Assembly (NCBI GenBank): GCA_021204045.1
Contig: JAJQAA010000016.1
Span: 19,066 to 83,065, forward strand
DNA: 64,000 nucleotides
Direction of reading: 5' to 3'
DNA from: Clostridiales bacterium
Lineage (GTDB): Bacteria > Bacillota > Clostridia > Lachnospirales > Lachnospiraceae
In this document: positions 9,486 through 17,525 of the stretch, one piece after another
Layout of the letters: the number at the start of each line of letters is the position of its first letter
Numbering within the stretch: the stretch's first letter is position 1
The notes under the pieces: model-generated
Databases searched by the model: none
Told to the model about the DNA's origin: nothing
Seen by the model: only the letters and a program-made list of their open reading frames with translations
Made by a program: the position numbers and the translations under genes

Positions 9486-11099
9486 TTAGCGCTCGACCTT
9501 CAGATAAGTAAATTCATGTTTTCCGTTCATGTAATACACAGCTCCGGAAGCTTTCGCATTTTGCCCGATCAGGTTATGGGAAATATACAGAGGCAGGGTC
9601 GCCGCTGTATCCATCACATCTTCCGATATCTTTTCACATATTTCCACCAGTTTTTCTGAATCAGTTTCAACAACTGCTCTGTCAATCATTGCATCCATCT
9701 CCGGTCCGCCTATTTGCATATAATTCGCAAATCCATCAGAACGATAGCTGTTTTTTAATCCGGTACAAGTATCTGTCCAGTTATAGATATGGATCACTGT
9801 ATCAAAAGTCCCGGCCTGGCGGTAATCTTTAAATAATGTGCTGTCATTCGTCGATGTTGTAAAAGTAACTCCCACTTTTGCCCATTGTTGTTGTAAAATC
9901 TCAAAAATAGATTTGTATTTATTCTCATAGATTGCTGATAATTCCAGTCCATCCCCATAACCTGCTTCCTCAAGAAGCGCCTTGGCTTTTTCTACATCGT
10001 ACTCATACTCTGTAACCGAATCACTGTAGCCATAAAGTGACGGGGGAACTGCCTGATTTGTCACTTCCCCACTTGCATCCAAACCCATCATCAGTTCTTC
10101 TTTATTCGTTGCGTGCTGCAGTGCCTGGCGGACCCGGATATCCTGCAATGGTTCGTTATATCCATTTAAGTTCATATCAAGTTTAATTTCTGTAGTCGTA
10201 CTAATTTCCACCAAATCCAAATTGGGATCCTCATCTACAAAACCAGAATCCACTGTGGAAACGTCCAGGCATACATCAATCTCTCCCGTCTGCAGGGCAA
10301 TCACACGGGCAGAATTCTCTGTCATTTTACGAAATTCCAGTTCTTTTGTGACAGGTCTTTCTCCCCAATAATACTCATTCTGGATATACTTAGCATATTG
10401 ATCTGCTACCAGTTCATTGAGCACCCATGCGCCTGTTCCTAATGCAGCGCCCTCATCCCCCATTGTCTCAATATTTTCTTTACTCAAAATTGACAAGTGG
10501 TTGTTTGCCATACACGACGTAAATGTGTTATCCGGCGCTTTCAGCGTAATGACAACCGTATGTTCATCCGGGCATTCCATTGATTCAATACTTTTTACCC
10601 TTGATGATACGGAAGAAAAATCCTTTGCTCTCTCAAAAGTATATACAACATCCTGCGATGTACATGCCACCCCATTTGAAAATGTCGCATCCGGCCTCAG
10701 GTTAAATGTATAGGTTATTCCGTCGTCGCTGACCGAATAGCTCTCACACAAACGTGGTTCATAAGCTTTTGAATCCTCGTTATACATGAGAAGCGTATCG
10801 TGTGTCAACGCATAAGACATTTTTGATTCAGCATCCGATGTTGTCATCGGATCTGATTTTGAAACCAGTACTGCAGAGGCCACGACCGCTTTGTCCTTAT
10901 ATTCAACATTTTCAATTTCAGCGGTATTCTCTCCCGTAACTTCCTCCCCGGCCTTTTCCTCTACAGCTGTCTGGACTTCTGTGACCCCAGAACTTCCGGC
11001 AGATGTTCCAGTACCGCTGGAACTGCCACAGCCAGTTAAGCCAGCTACTGTTACCATCGCCAACGTGAAAGCACACCATCTCATTTTTAACTTTGTCAT
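9486..11099 (-). CDS. Peptide ABC transporter substrate-binding lipoprotein (family 5)
   Basis: 537 residues from the ATG at 11099, with GAGAGGGGA upstream; an in-frame ATG at 11150 is rejected because it lies at the transcription start and has no ribosome site. The signal peptide ends in lipobox LTGC, followed by a Ser/Gly/Thr and Glu-rich linker. The core has PRLCESYSVSDDGITYTFNLR, DIRVRQALQHATNKEE and a C-terminal lobe typical of OppA/DppA-like proteins. It delivers solute to OppBC just downstream. It is the first gene of the operon that ends with an M20 hydrolase, which supports a peptide-like or N-acyl substrate. A second binding protein (start 1204) may share this permease. Confidence 0.93.
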   Translation of the reverse strand: MTKLKMRWCAFTLAMVTVAGLTGCGSSSGTGTSAGSSGVTEVQTAVEEKAGEEVTGENTAEIENVEYKDKAVVASAVLVSKSDPMTTSDAESKMSYALTHDTLLMYNEDSKAYEPRLCESYSVSDDGITYTFNLRPDATFSNGVACTSQDVVYTFERAKDFSSVSSRVKSIESMECPDEHTVVITLKAPDNTFTSCMANNHLSILSKENIETMGDEGAALGTGAWVLNELVADQYAKYIQNEYYWGERPVTKELEFRKMTENSARVIALQTGEIDVCLDVSTVDSGFVDEDPNLDLVEISTTTEIKLDMNLNGYNEPLQDIRVRQALQHATNKEELMMGLDASGEVTNQAVPPSLYGYSDSVTEYEYDVEKAKALLEEAGYGDGLELSAIYENKYKSIFEILQQQWAKVGVTFTTSTNDSTLFKDYRQAGTFDTVIHIYNWTDTCTGLKNSYRSDGFANYMQIGGPEMDAMIDRAVVETDSEKLVEICEKISEDVMDTAATLPLYISHNLIGQNAKASGAVYYMNGKHEFTYLKVER

Positions 11100-11129
11100 A
11101 ACGTCCCCTCTCTTTGCTTTTCTATAATA

Positions 11130-11149
11130 TTGAATATTATTATTCAACA
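11130..11149. promoter_or_regulatory. Operator-like palindrome TTGAATA-TTAT-TATTCAA at the opp operon start
   Basis: Perfect 7-base inverted repeat with a 4-base centre (11130-11147), extended by CA on the plus strand. It lies over the expected transcription start, 6 bases after the -10 at 11161-11156. A near copy at 11297-11316 matches 17 of 20 positions. It is a likely binding site of the GntR regulator encoded next door. Confidence 0.6.
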
Positions 11150-11155
11150 TTGTTT

Positions 11156-11184
11156 ATTATACAATAAAGTCAACAACATGTCCA
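11156..11184 (-). promoter_or_regulatory. Promoter of the binding-protein/oppBCDF/amidohydrolase operon
   Basis: Minus-strand TGGACA (11184-11179), 17-base spacer, perfect TATAAT (11161-11156). The predicted start is close to 11149, inside the palindrome. The rest of the 355-base gap up to 11454 is AT-rich and holds the regulator's own control region. Confidence 0.7.
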
Positions 11185-11296
11185 CTTAATTTTATTCACA
11201 ATTTATATTATTTTTTATTTAACAGTTTTGCCGGCTCAAATATTACGTTTTTTCACCTTCAAATTTTCTTATATGTTATTCATCATTCATTTTATG

Positions 11297-11316
11297 CTCA
11301 ATATTATTATTAAACA
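11297..11316. promoter_or_regulatory. Second operator-like site upstream of the GntR gene
   Basis: On the plus strand CTCAATATTATTATTAAACA, which matches the palindrome at 11130-11149 at 17 of 20 positions but is a less perfect inverted repeat. A further short repeat, TCAAC-N11-GTTGA, lies at 11329-11349 beside a long T tract and a possible -10 TATGAT at 11364-11369. Autoregulation of the GntR gene is inferred. Confidence 0.45.
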
Positions 11317-11454
11317 TCAAAATTGCTATCAACGACTATTTATTGTTGATTTTTTTTTTTTGTTATGATAAAATTAATGTGACAACCAGTTCTTTCCTTA
11401 ATCAATGAAAGTTCATGGCTGGAGCACATCTATTTTTAATCAAAGGGGAAAGTT

Positions 11455-12102
11455 ATGCCGCCAAAAGGAAAAGCCATTACTATTTATGAGACCTTGAAAA
11501 AGCAAATCATTTCCGGTACGCCAATCTCTGAACACGGCCTCACACAGGGCCGGATTGCCGAACAATTTGGCATCAGTCGCAATACAGCCAAAAAGGTATT
11601 ATTAATGTTGCAAAATGACGGACTGTTAAATGCAGAAAATTCCAAAAGTGCAACTTTATACAGCTATTCTCTCGACGAAGTTTTATCTTTGCAGGATCTG
11701 CGGGCGGTCCTGGAAGGTTACATTGTCTCAAATGCGACTTTACTTATCACAAAAAAACAATTATCCGAAATGGAAAAAATTCTAAAAAAAATGGATGAAC
11801 ACATAGAAAACAGACGCCTCATGGATTACATTAACTGTAACGAAAAATTTCATGCTATTATCAAACAAGCCTGCAATAATCCGGTCGCCTTGAAAATGTT
11901 GGAACAGCTGACAAACCAGCTGCGGAAATACGGACGTAAAACCATCCTTATTCCCGGTCGAGATCGCGCTTCTCTGCAGGAACATCATGAAATCTTAGAA
12001 GCTTTAAAAGCCAGGGAACCTGACTTGGCCTCCGAAAAAATGCAATTGCATATCCACAACCTTAGAGATACCTTTAAAAACAATGCTGAACTTCTAATGT
12101 AG
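11455..12102 (+). CDS. GntR family transcriptional regulator with FCD-type ligand domain
   Basis: 215 residues. The N-terminal winged helix (about residues 7-65) has the family pattern ETLKKQIISGTPISE, then LTQGRIAEQFGISRNTAKKVLLML. The C-terminal all-helical domain (about 75-210) resembles FadR C-terminal (FCD) domains: DLRAVLEGYIVSNA, then NEKFHAII and EHHEILEALKARE, with the usual metal or ligand His pattern. AAGGGGAAAG precedes the ATG. Divergent orientation from the opp operon and related palindromes at both ends of the gap make it the probable local repressor of the transporter and amidohydrolases. FCD proteins usually bind carboxylic acids, fitting an acyl-amino acid inducer. The inducer itself is unknown. 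Confidence 0.88.
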   Translation: MPPKGKAITIYETLKKQIISGTPISEHGLTQGRIAEQFGISRNTAKKVLLMLQNDGLLNAENSKSATLYSYSLDEVLSLQDLRAVLEGYIVSNATLLITKKQLSEMEKILKKMDEHIENRRLMDYINCNEKFHAIIKQACNNPVALKMLEQLTNQLRKYGRKTILIPGRDRASLQEHHEILEALKAREPDLASEKMQLHIHNLRDTFKNNAELLM

Positions 12103-12137
12103 CCGCATCGGCATCGTTAGCCGATCTTAGCTCAAAA

Positions 12138-12194
12138 ATAGCCTTCGATCAGATATTCATCCCACTCGGAGACGAGTATCTGATCGAAGGCTAT
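12138..12194 (-). terminator. purD terminator with an unusually long 18-bp perfect stem
   Basis: Arms 12138-12155 and 12177-12194 are exact complements (ATAGCCTTCGATCAGATA). The 21-base loop contains its own small hairpin, ACTCG-GAGA-CGAGT (12164-12177). On the minus strand the stem is followed by TTTTT, so it should end the purEMND transcript. A second short hairpin (TGTGGTAG and CTACCACA, 12232-12260) lies between it and the purD stop. Confidence 0.7.
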
Positions 12195-12278
12195 GCTGTT
12201 AATCCTGATTGATTTATCTACATTCATTTGCTGTGGTAGTATAAATACTTCTCTACCACAATATCCTGTCCGCGACTC

Positions 12279-13553
12279 TCACGCCTCGTCGATCGCCTTC
12301 CCGATATCGTGTCTCATATATTTGTTGCCAAATGTGACCCACTCGGTCGCCGCATAGGCGTTCGCGCGCGCGGTTTTCAGATCCGCGCCGGTCGCAGTCA
12401 CACCGAGGACGCGGCCGCCGTTGGTGATGATATTGCCGTCGACGTCGAATTTGCTTCCGGCGTGGAACACATAATAGCCGTCAGCGTCCTTAAACTTCTC
12501 CAGACCGCTGATCACAAAGCCCTTCTCATAGTGTTCCGGATAACCGTCCGAGGCCAATACCACGCAGACCGCTGCGTTGTCCTCAAATTCGAGCTCGATC
12601 TGGTCGAGCGTGCCGTCGATGCAGGCTTCAAAAACGTCGATGATATCGTTTTTCATGCGCGGCAGCACCACCTGCGTCTCCGGATCGCCGAAGCGGGCAT
12701 TGTACTCGAGCACCTTCGGGCCGCCCGCGGTCAGCATCAGACCAAAAAAGATCACGCCCTTGAACTCACGGCCCTCGGCGCGCATCGCGTCCACGGTCGG
12801 CTGGTAAATGTGCTCTCGGCAGAACGCGTCGATCTCCTCCGTGTAAAACGGGCTCGGAGAAAAGGTACCCATGCCGCCGGTATTCAGACCCTGGTCGCCA
12901 TCCTTCGCGCGCTTGTGATCCTGCGCGGAGGTCATGATGCGAATCGTCTTCCCATCCACAAAGGAAAGCACCGACACTTCGCGGCCGGTCATGAATTCCT
13001 CGACCACAATGCGGTTGCCCGCGTCGCCAAACTGCTTGTCCAGCATCAGCGTCTGCACGCCGGCCTTTGCCTCCTCCAGGGTATTACAGATCAGCACGCC
13101 CTTGCCCAGAGCGAGACCGTCGGCCTTGAGCACGATCGGCATCGGCGCGCTTTCCAGATAGGCGAGCGCCGCCTCGGCGGAATCGAACGTCTCGTACGCG
13201 GCGGTCGGAATCCCATACTTTTTCATCAGATCCTTTGAGAACGCTTTAGAGCCCTCCAGGATCGCCGCATTCGCACGAGGCCCGAAGGCGCGCAGCCCGG
13301 CCGCCTCAAACGCGTCCACCGCCCCGGCTGCCAACGGATCATCCGGAGCCACGACCGTCAGGTCGATCTCTTTTTCCCTGGCAAACGCCACCAGCTTATC
13401 AAACTCCATGACGCCGATATTCACGCACTCGGCTACTTCCGCGATCCCGGCGTTGCCCGGAGCGCAGTAAAGTTTCTCCACCCTAGGGCTCTGAGCCGCT
13501 TTCCAGGCGATGGCATGCTCACGACCTCCACCGCCGACAATCAATACCTTCAT
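12279..13553 (-). CDS. purD: Phosphoribosylamine--glycine ligase
   Basis: 424 residues, full length for the family. It catalyses ATP-dependent joining of glycine to 5-phosphoribosylamine, the second step of IMP synthesis. The N-terminal GGGGREHAIAWK loop, the ATP-grasp core with LKADGLALGKGV and VVEEFMTGREVSVLSFVDG, and the metal-binding region with LEYNARFGDPETQVVLPR are all intact. GGGGAGGG precedes the ATG. It is the last gene of purE-purM-purN-purD, 17 bases after purN. The order fits the Clostridial pur cluster, with purL located separately at 42.8-46.6 kb. Confidence 0.97.
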   Translation of the reverse strand: MKVLIVGGGGREHAIAWKAAQSPRVEKLYCAPGNAGIAEVAECVNIGVMEFDKLVAFAREKEIDLTVVAPDDPLAAGAVDAFEAAGLRAFGPRANAAILEGSKAFSKDLMKKYGIPTAAYETFDSAEAALAYLESAPMPIVLKADGLALGKGVLICNTLEEAKAGVQTLMLDKQFGDAGNRIVVEEFMTGREVSVLSFVDGKTIRIMTSAQDHKRAKDGDQGLNTGGMGTFSPSPFYTEEIDAFCREHIYQPTVDAMRAEGREFKGVIFFGLMLTAGGPKVLEYNARFGDPETQVVLPRMKNDIIDVFEACIDGTLDQIELEFEDNAAVCVVLASDGYPEHYEKGFVISGLEKFKDADGYYVFHAGSKFDVDGNIITNGGRVLGVTATGADLKTARANAYAATEWVTFGNKYMRHDIGKAIDEA

Positions 13554-13570
13554 TTTGCTACCCTCCCCGC

Positions 13571-14242
13571 TTATTTCACTTTTCCGTTTGCGATCATGTC
13601 AATCGCCCGCGGCAGAATCACCCACTCCGCCTCTTCCATCACGCGCCGCTGTAAAATCTCCGGCGTGTCACCATCCTGCACCTCTACTGCCTTCTGCAGA
13701 ATGATCGGTCCGGTATCCATGCCGCTGTCCACAAAATGAACGGTCGCCCCGGTCACCTTCACACCGCGCGCCAGCGCCGCCTCATGCACCCGCAGCCCAT
13801 AATAACCGACACCGCAAAACGACGGGATCAATGACGGGTGAATATTGATGATCCGGCGCTCGTATTTCTTCACCAGCGCCTCCGGGATCTTCACCAGAAA
13901 ACCCGCGAGCACGATCAGATCCAGTTCATACTCATCCACCTTGGAAAGCAATGCCGCGTTGAACGCCTCACGGTTCGGAAAATCTTTTGGCGAGAGACAG
14001 ACTGCCTCGACGCCGTGCTTTCGCGCTCGCTCCAGCGCGTAGGCGCCGGGATTGTTGCTGATCACAACCGCCACCTCGGCATTTGTGATCGCGCCAGCCT
14101 TTGCCGCGCCATTGTTTTCTCCCGCATCCGTTTCCGCACCGTTCCCGGCGTCCGCGATAATTTTCTTTCCAGCCTCTATCGCGTCGAGAATCGCCTGCAG
14201 GTTTGTACCGCCGCCCGATACCATCACGCCGACTCTCAGCAT
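13571..14242 (-). CDS. purN: Phosphoribosylglycinamide formyltransferase
   Basis: 223 residues, slightly longer than the usual 190-210. It transfers the formyl group from 10-formyl-tetrahydrofolate to GAR in IMP synthesis. The catalytic Asn-His-Asp set is visible: NIHPSLIPSF and VDSGMDTGPII. The N-terminal substrate loop VSGGGTNLQAILDAIEAG is intact. An odd insert of about 25 residues (roughly 28-52) rich in Ala, Gly, Glu and Asn (IADAGNGAETDAGENNGAAK) separates the first helix from the second strand. It reads like a surface-exposed expansion and should not touch the active site. The gene overlaps purM by 7 bases, suggesting coupling. Confidence 0.96.
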   Translation of the reverse strand: MLRVGVMVSGGGTNLQAILDAIEAGKKIIADAGNGAETDAGENNGAAKAGAITNAEVAVVISNNPGAYALERARKHGVEAVCLSPKDFPNREAFNAALLSKVDEYELDLIVLAGFLVKIPEALVKKYERRIINIHPSLIPSFCGVGYYGLRVHEAALARGVKVTGATVHFVDSGMDTGPIILQKAVEVQDGDTPEILQRRVMEEAEWVILPRAIDMIANGKVK

Positions 14243-15267
14243 AAGCTCACTCCCTTTTCGCCTGCCTCGATCTGACCGACCACATACGGAGTTTCCCCGG
14301 CCGCGAGCATCGCCGCCATCGCCGCTTCTGCGTCCGCCGGATCGACAGCCACGATCATACCGATGCCCATGTTGAACGTGTTGTACATCATGGTCTCCGC
14401 GATATCGCCCTTTCGCGCCAGCAGTCCGAAGATCGCCGGAACCTCATAACTGTCCTTTCTGATCACGGCACGGGTGCCGTCTTTCAGCATGCGCGGAACA
14501 TTCTCATAGAAACCGCCGCCGGTAATATGGCTGCAGGCTTTCACGCGCACGCCGGCATTTCTCACGCTCTTGAGCGCTTTCACATAGATCCGCGTCGGAG
14601 CCAGCAGCGTCTCGCCAAGCGTCGCGCCGAGCTCGTCGTAATACGCAGCCAGCCCTTCTTTCGTCATCTCTTTCTCAAATACTTTCCGCACCAGCGAAAA
14701 GCCGTTGGAATGTACGCCCGAGGAAGCCATGCCGATCAACACGTCGCCCGGCGCGAGCGTGCTGCCGTCGATCATATCCTTTTTGTCGCACACGCCCACG
14801 GCAAATCCGGCGAGATCATAATCTTCCTCCGGCATCAGCCCCGGATGCTCCGCGGTTTCGCCGCCGATCAGCGCCGCTTCCGACTGCAGGCACCCCTCCG
14901 CGACGCCCTTGACGATCTCGGCGATCTTTTCCGGATAATTCTTCCCACAGGCAATATAATCGAGGAAAAACAGCGGCTCACCACCGGCGCAGGCAATGTC
15001 GTTGACGCACATCGCCACAGCGTCGATGCCGATCGTGTCATGCTTGTCCATGATGATCGCCAGCTTCACCTTCGTCCCACAGCCGTCCGTCCCGGACAGC
15101 AGCACCGGCTCTTCCATCTCCTTAATCTTTGCCAGGGAAAACGCCCCCGAAAAGCCGCCCAGGCCTCCGAGAACCTCCTCGCGCATCGTCTTTTTTACGT
15201 GCTCCTTCATCAGCTCAACGGACTGATAGCCCGCCTCGATATCCACTCCGGCTTTCTTGTAATCCAT
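14236..15267 (-). CDS. purM: Phosphoribosylformylglycinamidine cyclo-ligase (AIR synthase)
   Basis: 343 residues from the ATG at 15267, which follows a strong GAGGAGGAG site at the right distance; an in-frame codon at 15303 lacks one. It closes the imidazole ring of AIR using ATP. Family marks are YKKAGVDIEAGYQSVELMK at the start, GTDGCGTKVKLA, GIDAVAMCVNDI, GGETAEHPG and HITGGGFYENVPR. The gap to purE upstream is 81 bases with no clear promoter, so co-transcription is likely. Confidence 0.96.
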   Translation of the reverse strand: MDYKKAGVDIEAGYQSVELMKEHVKKTMREEVLGGLGGFSGAFSLAKIKEMEEPVLLSGTDGCGTKVKLAIIMDKHDTIGIDAVAMCVNDIACAGGEPLFFLDYIACGKNYPEKIAEIVKGVAEGCLQSEAALIGGETAEHPGLMPEEDYDLAGFAVGVCDKKDMIDGSTLAPGDVLIGMASSGVHSNGFSLVRKVFEKEMTKEGLAAYYDELGATLGETLLAPTRIYVKALKSVRNAGVRVKACSHITGGGFYENVPRMLKDGTRAVIRKDSYEVPAIFGLLARKGDIAETMMYNTFNMGIGMIVAVDPADAEAAMAAMLAAGETPYVVGQIEAGEKGVSLC

Positions 15268-15348
15268 TCCCGCTCCTCCTCGTCTGCTCTGTCGGTGTTT
15301 CATCTGCCAAAACGTTTCATTTGTTTAAACGTTCCAGCTGATCAAACG

Positions 15349-15864
15349 CTACATCTGCTTTAAATATTCCTGATAACCAATCTGTTCCAGCTTATCCGCC
15401 TTCTTCACCACATCGTTTTTCAGATTTTCCGAATAGGCCTTCAGCTTTGCCAGCAGATCCTCATCCGAGGCCGCCAGAATCTTCGCCGCCAGGATACCTG
15501 CGTTCGCGCCGCCGTTGATCGCCACGGTCGCGACCGGAATGCCGGACGGCATCTGTACGATGGAATACAACGAATCGACGCCGCCCAGATCCGAGGTCTT
15601 CATCGGGATACCGATGACCGGAAGCGGAAACAGCGCCGCGCACATACCCGGCAGATGAGCCGCCTTGCCCGCCCCGGCAATGATCACTTTCATTCCTTTC
15701 TCTTCCGCCGCTTTTGCCCACGAAAAGAAAATATCCGGCTCGCGATGCGCGGAGATGATCGTCATCTCATAGTCGATCCCAAACTTGTCCAGAATCTCCG
15801 CAGCCTTCGCCATGACCGGCATATCCGAGTCACTTCCCATCACGATACCTACCTTAGCCATCAT
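15349..15864 (-). CDS. purE: N5-carboxyaminoimidazole ribonucleotide mutase (PurE)
   Basis: 171 residues (starting at either of two adjacent ATGs, 15864 or 15861, with AGGAGG upstream). The active site pattern VGIVMGSDSDMPVM, ISAHREPD, AGAGKAAHLPG and GIPMKTSDLGGVDSLYSIVQMP is complete. No PurK gene is in the window. The protein could therefore be a class II enzyme carboxylating AIR directly, or could use PurK elsewhere; the sequence alone does not settle this. It is the first gene of the pur operon, preceded by a structured leader and a good promoter. Confidence 0.95.
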   Translation of the reverse strand: MMAKVGIVMGSDSDMPVMAKAAEILDKFGIDYEMTIISAHREPDIFFSWAKAAEEKGMKVIIAGAGKAAHLPGMCAALFPLPVIGIPMKTSDLGGVDSLYSIVQMPSGIPVATVAINGGANAGILAAKILAASDEDLLAKLKAYSENLKNDVVKKADKLEQIGYQEYLKQM

Positions 15865-15952
15865 ACAGCCTCCTTATGTATGCGTTTTTTACATCATACT
15901 TACATAAAAACATGAACGGCATCTTCCTGCCCGGCCCGCGTCCGGACAAGAA

Positions 15953-16040
15953 GCATCGGAAAACCGTCCGATGCGAGAACAGGCATATGAACCTGCTTAC
16001 CAGCAAGCTTGGCGAAGGTTTACACACCTGTTCTCTCGCC
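15953..16040 (-). promoter_or_regulatory. Structured leader RNA of the purE operon, possible attenuator
   Basis: The transcript would carry two mutually exclusive folds. In one, CCTGTTC and TCGC (16027-16039) pair with GAACAGG and GCGA (15973-15983), enclosing smaller stems. In the other, the same bases pair with GGCGAAGGT (16011-16019). A hairpin GCATCGG/CCGATGC (15953-15974), followed by TTCTTGT on the RNA, lies downstream and shares two bases with the first fold. The arrangement resembles a riboswitch or attenuator. I could not match it to the guanine, PRPP or ZTP riboswitch consensus. It could also be the dsdA terminator region. Confidence 0.45.
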
Positions 16041-16056
16041 GTCCTGTATGCTAACA

Positions 16057-16085
16057 ATCTTACTAAATTTTCCAGATATCGTCAA
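16057..16085 (-). promoter_or_regulatory. Promoter of the purE operon
   Basis: Minus-strand TTGACG (16085-16080), 17-base spacer, TAAGAT (16062-16057). The -35 overlaps the dsdA stop codon. The leader to purE would be about 185 bases. Confidence 0.6.
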
Positions 16086-17503
16086 TAGAAGAAACGCTTA
16101 CCCGTTTGATAATATTGCTTCATTTCTTCCTCCGGCACCATGCTCCCTCCGGTTGCCCAGACCAGTTGCGTGCCTTCTGTGATCACACCCTCCAGCCCTT
16201 CTTTTTTTATGTATTCCCGGAAGGCGGGAAACTTTGTGAGCATCACCGGCCCATACATCCCGGCCAGAGCACTTGGCTCCAGCCAAATGTCTTCGCAGTC
16301 CGCCAGTGTCGCCAGCATCCGAAACAACCGTTCATCTGTCAGGGAATAGCAGCCGCTCATAAACGGTCTCATCAGTCTTCCGACAAATCCGGACGCCCTG
16401 CCAACCGCGAGTCCATCCGCAGCCGTGAGATTATCCACGCCGAAATCCTGCACGCTCACATCCTGGTTCTGATTTGTCGCCATCCCCAGCATCATGCAGC
16501 AGGAATGAGTCGGCTCAGCAAAAAAGCAGTGCACCGCGTCCCCAAACACCTGCTTCAATCCAAAGGCGACTCCTCCTGGTCCGCCGCCGACACCACAGGG
16601 AAGATAGGCAAACAGCGGATGCTTTTGATCTACCACAATGCCCGCCTCCTGAAACTGCTTTTTAAGACGCAGAGCCGCCACAGAATAACCCAGAAACAAC
16701 GTTTGGGAATTTTCATCATCAACAAAGTGACAATAAGGATCCTGCTCGGCAATCTTCCTTCCCTCGCGCACCGCGATGCTGTAATCCGATTCGTATTCCT
16801 TCACGGTTACGCCCTTACTACGCAGCATGTCCTTTTTCCACTGTCTCGCATCCGCGGACATGTGCACCATTACCCGAAAACCAAGCTGAGCGCTCATAAT
16901 ACCGATGGAAAGACCGAGATTGCCCGTAGAGCCCACCGCGATCGAGTATTGCGAAAGCACCTTACGGAACTTCTCGCTGTCAAACGCCCGGTAGTCGTCC
17001 TCGATTCTCAGCAGCCCGTGCCGGATGGCAATATCTTCCGCGGTCTTGAGCACCTCGTAAATACCACCGCGCGCCTTGATGGAACCCGAGATCGGGAGCT
17101 GACTGTCCAGTTTGATCCACAATTTCCCCGGAATCCGCGTTCCTTCCTTTTGTTCCAGTTCCGCCTTCATCTGGGGAATTTCTCTAAGCGGGGATTCCAG
17201 GATTCCCCCTGTCGCGGCTGTCTCCGGGAATACCTTCGCCAGATAGGGCGCGAAGCGCTCCAGACGATCACTGGCATCCCGGACGTCATCCATCGTCAAT
17301 TCACATTCCGACAATGCTTTTTTGCAAGGAATCTTATCCGGGTTAACCCAGCCGGTCTCGCGCAGGGCGCGGATTTCCCCGATAATGGGGAATTCCCGCT
17401 CCCACTGCTCCCATGTCTTTCCGTTTACCATGCTGGTCTCACAGGTCAAAACATCATTGTTGTTTGTAATATCAGTATTCACTGAATTTTCTGTAATGGC
17501 CAT
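16082..17503 (-). CDS. dsdA: D-serine ammonia-lyase
   Basis: 473 residues from the ATG at 17503 (AGGAG 9 bases upstream; a GTG two codons earlier is too close to it). This PLP enzyme converts D-serine to pyruvate and ammonia. Visible marks: the PLP lysine in SGSIKARGG, the phosphate-binding glycine loop [11 protein letters not shown], and the second glycine-rich loop CGVGGGPGG; overall it matches bacterial DsdA along its whole length. It is the third gene after an N-acyl-D-amino acid deacylase and a GntP-type permease. This suggests D-amino acids, perhaps from peptidoglycan turnover or host diet, are liberated and used as carbon and nitrogen sources. Confidence 0.93.
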   Translation of the reverse strand: MAITENSVNTDITNNNDVLTCETSMVNGKTWEQWEREFPIIGEIRALRETGWVNPDKIPCKKALSECELTMDDVRDASDRLERFAPYLAKVFPETAATGGILESPLREIPQMKAELEQKEGTRIPGKLWIKLDSQLPISGSIKARGGIYEVLKTAEDIAIRHGLLRIEDDYRAFDSEKFRKVLSQYSIAVGSTGNLGLSIGIMSAQLGFRVMVHMSADARQWKKDMLRSKGVTVKEYESDYSIAVREGRKIAEQDPYCHFVDDENSQTLFLGYSVAALRLKKQFQEAGIVVDQKHPLFAYLPCGVGGGPGGVAFGLKQVFGDAVHCFFAEPTHSCCMMLGMATNQNQDVSVQDFGVDNLTAADGLAVGRASGFVGRLMRPFMSGCYSLTDERLFRMLATLADCEDIWLEPSALAGMYGPVMLTKFPAFREYIKKEGLEGVITEGTQLVWATGGSMVPEEEMKQYYQTGKRFFY

Positions 17504-17525
17504 AAACACATTCTCCTGATATTTT

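Noticed and set aside
15865..16085. Guanine, PRPP or ZTP riboswitch before purE
   Set aside because: None of the conserved loop sequences of these classes could be found by eye. The leader is reported only as an unknown structured RNA.
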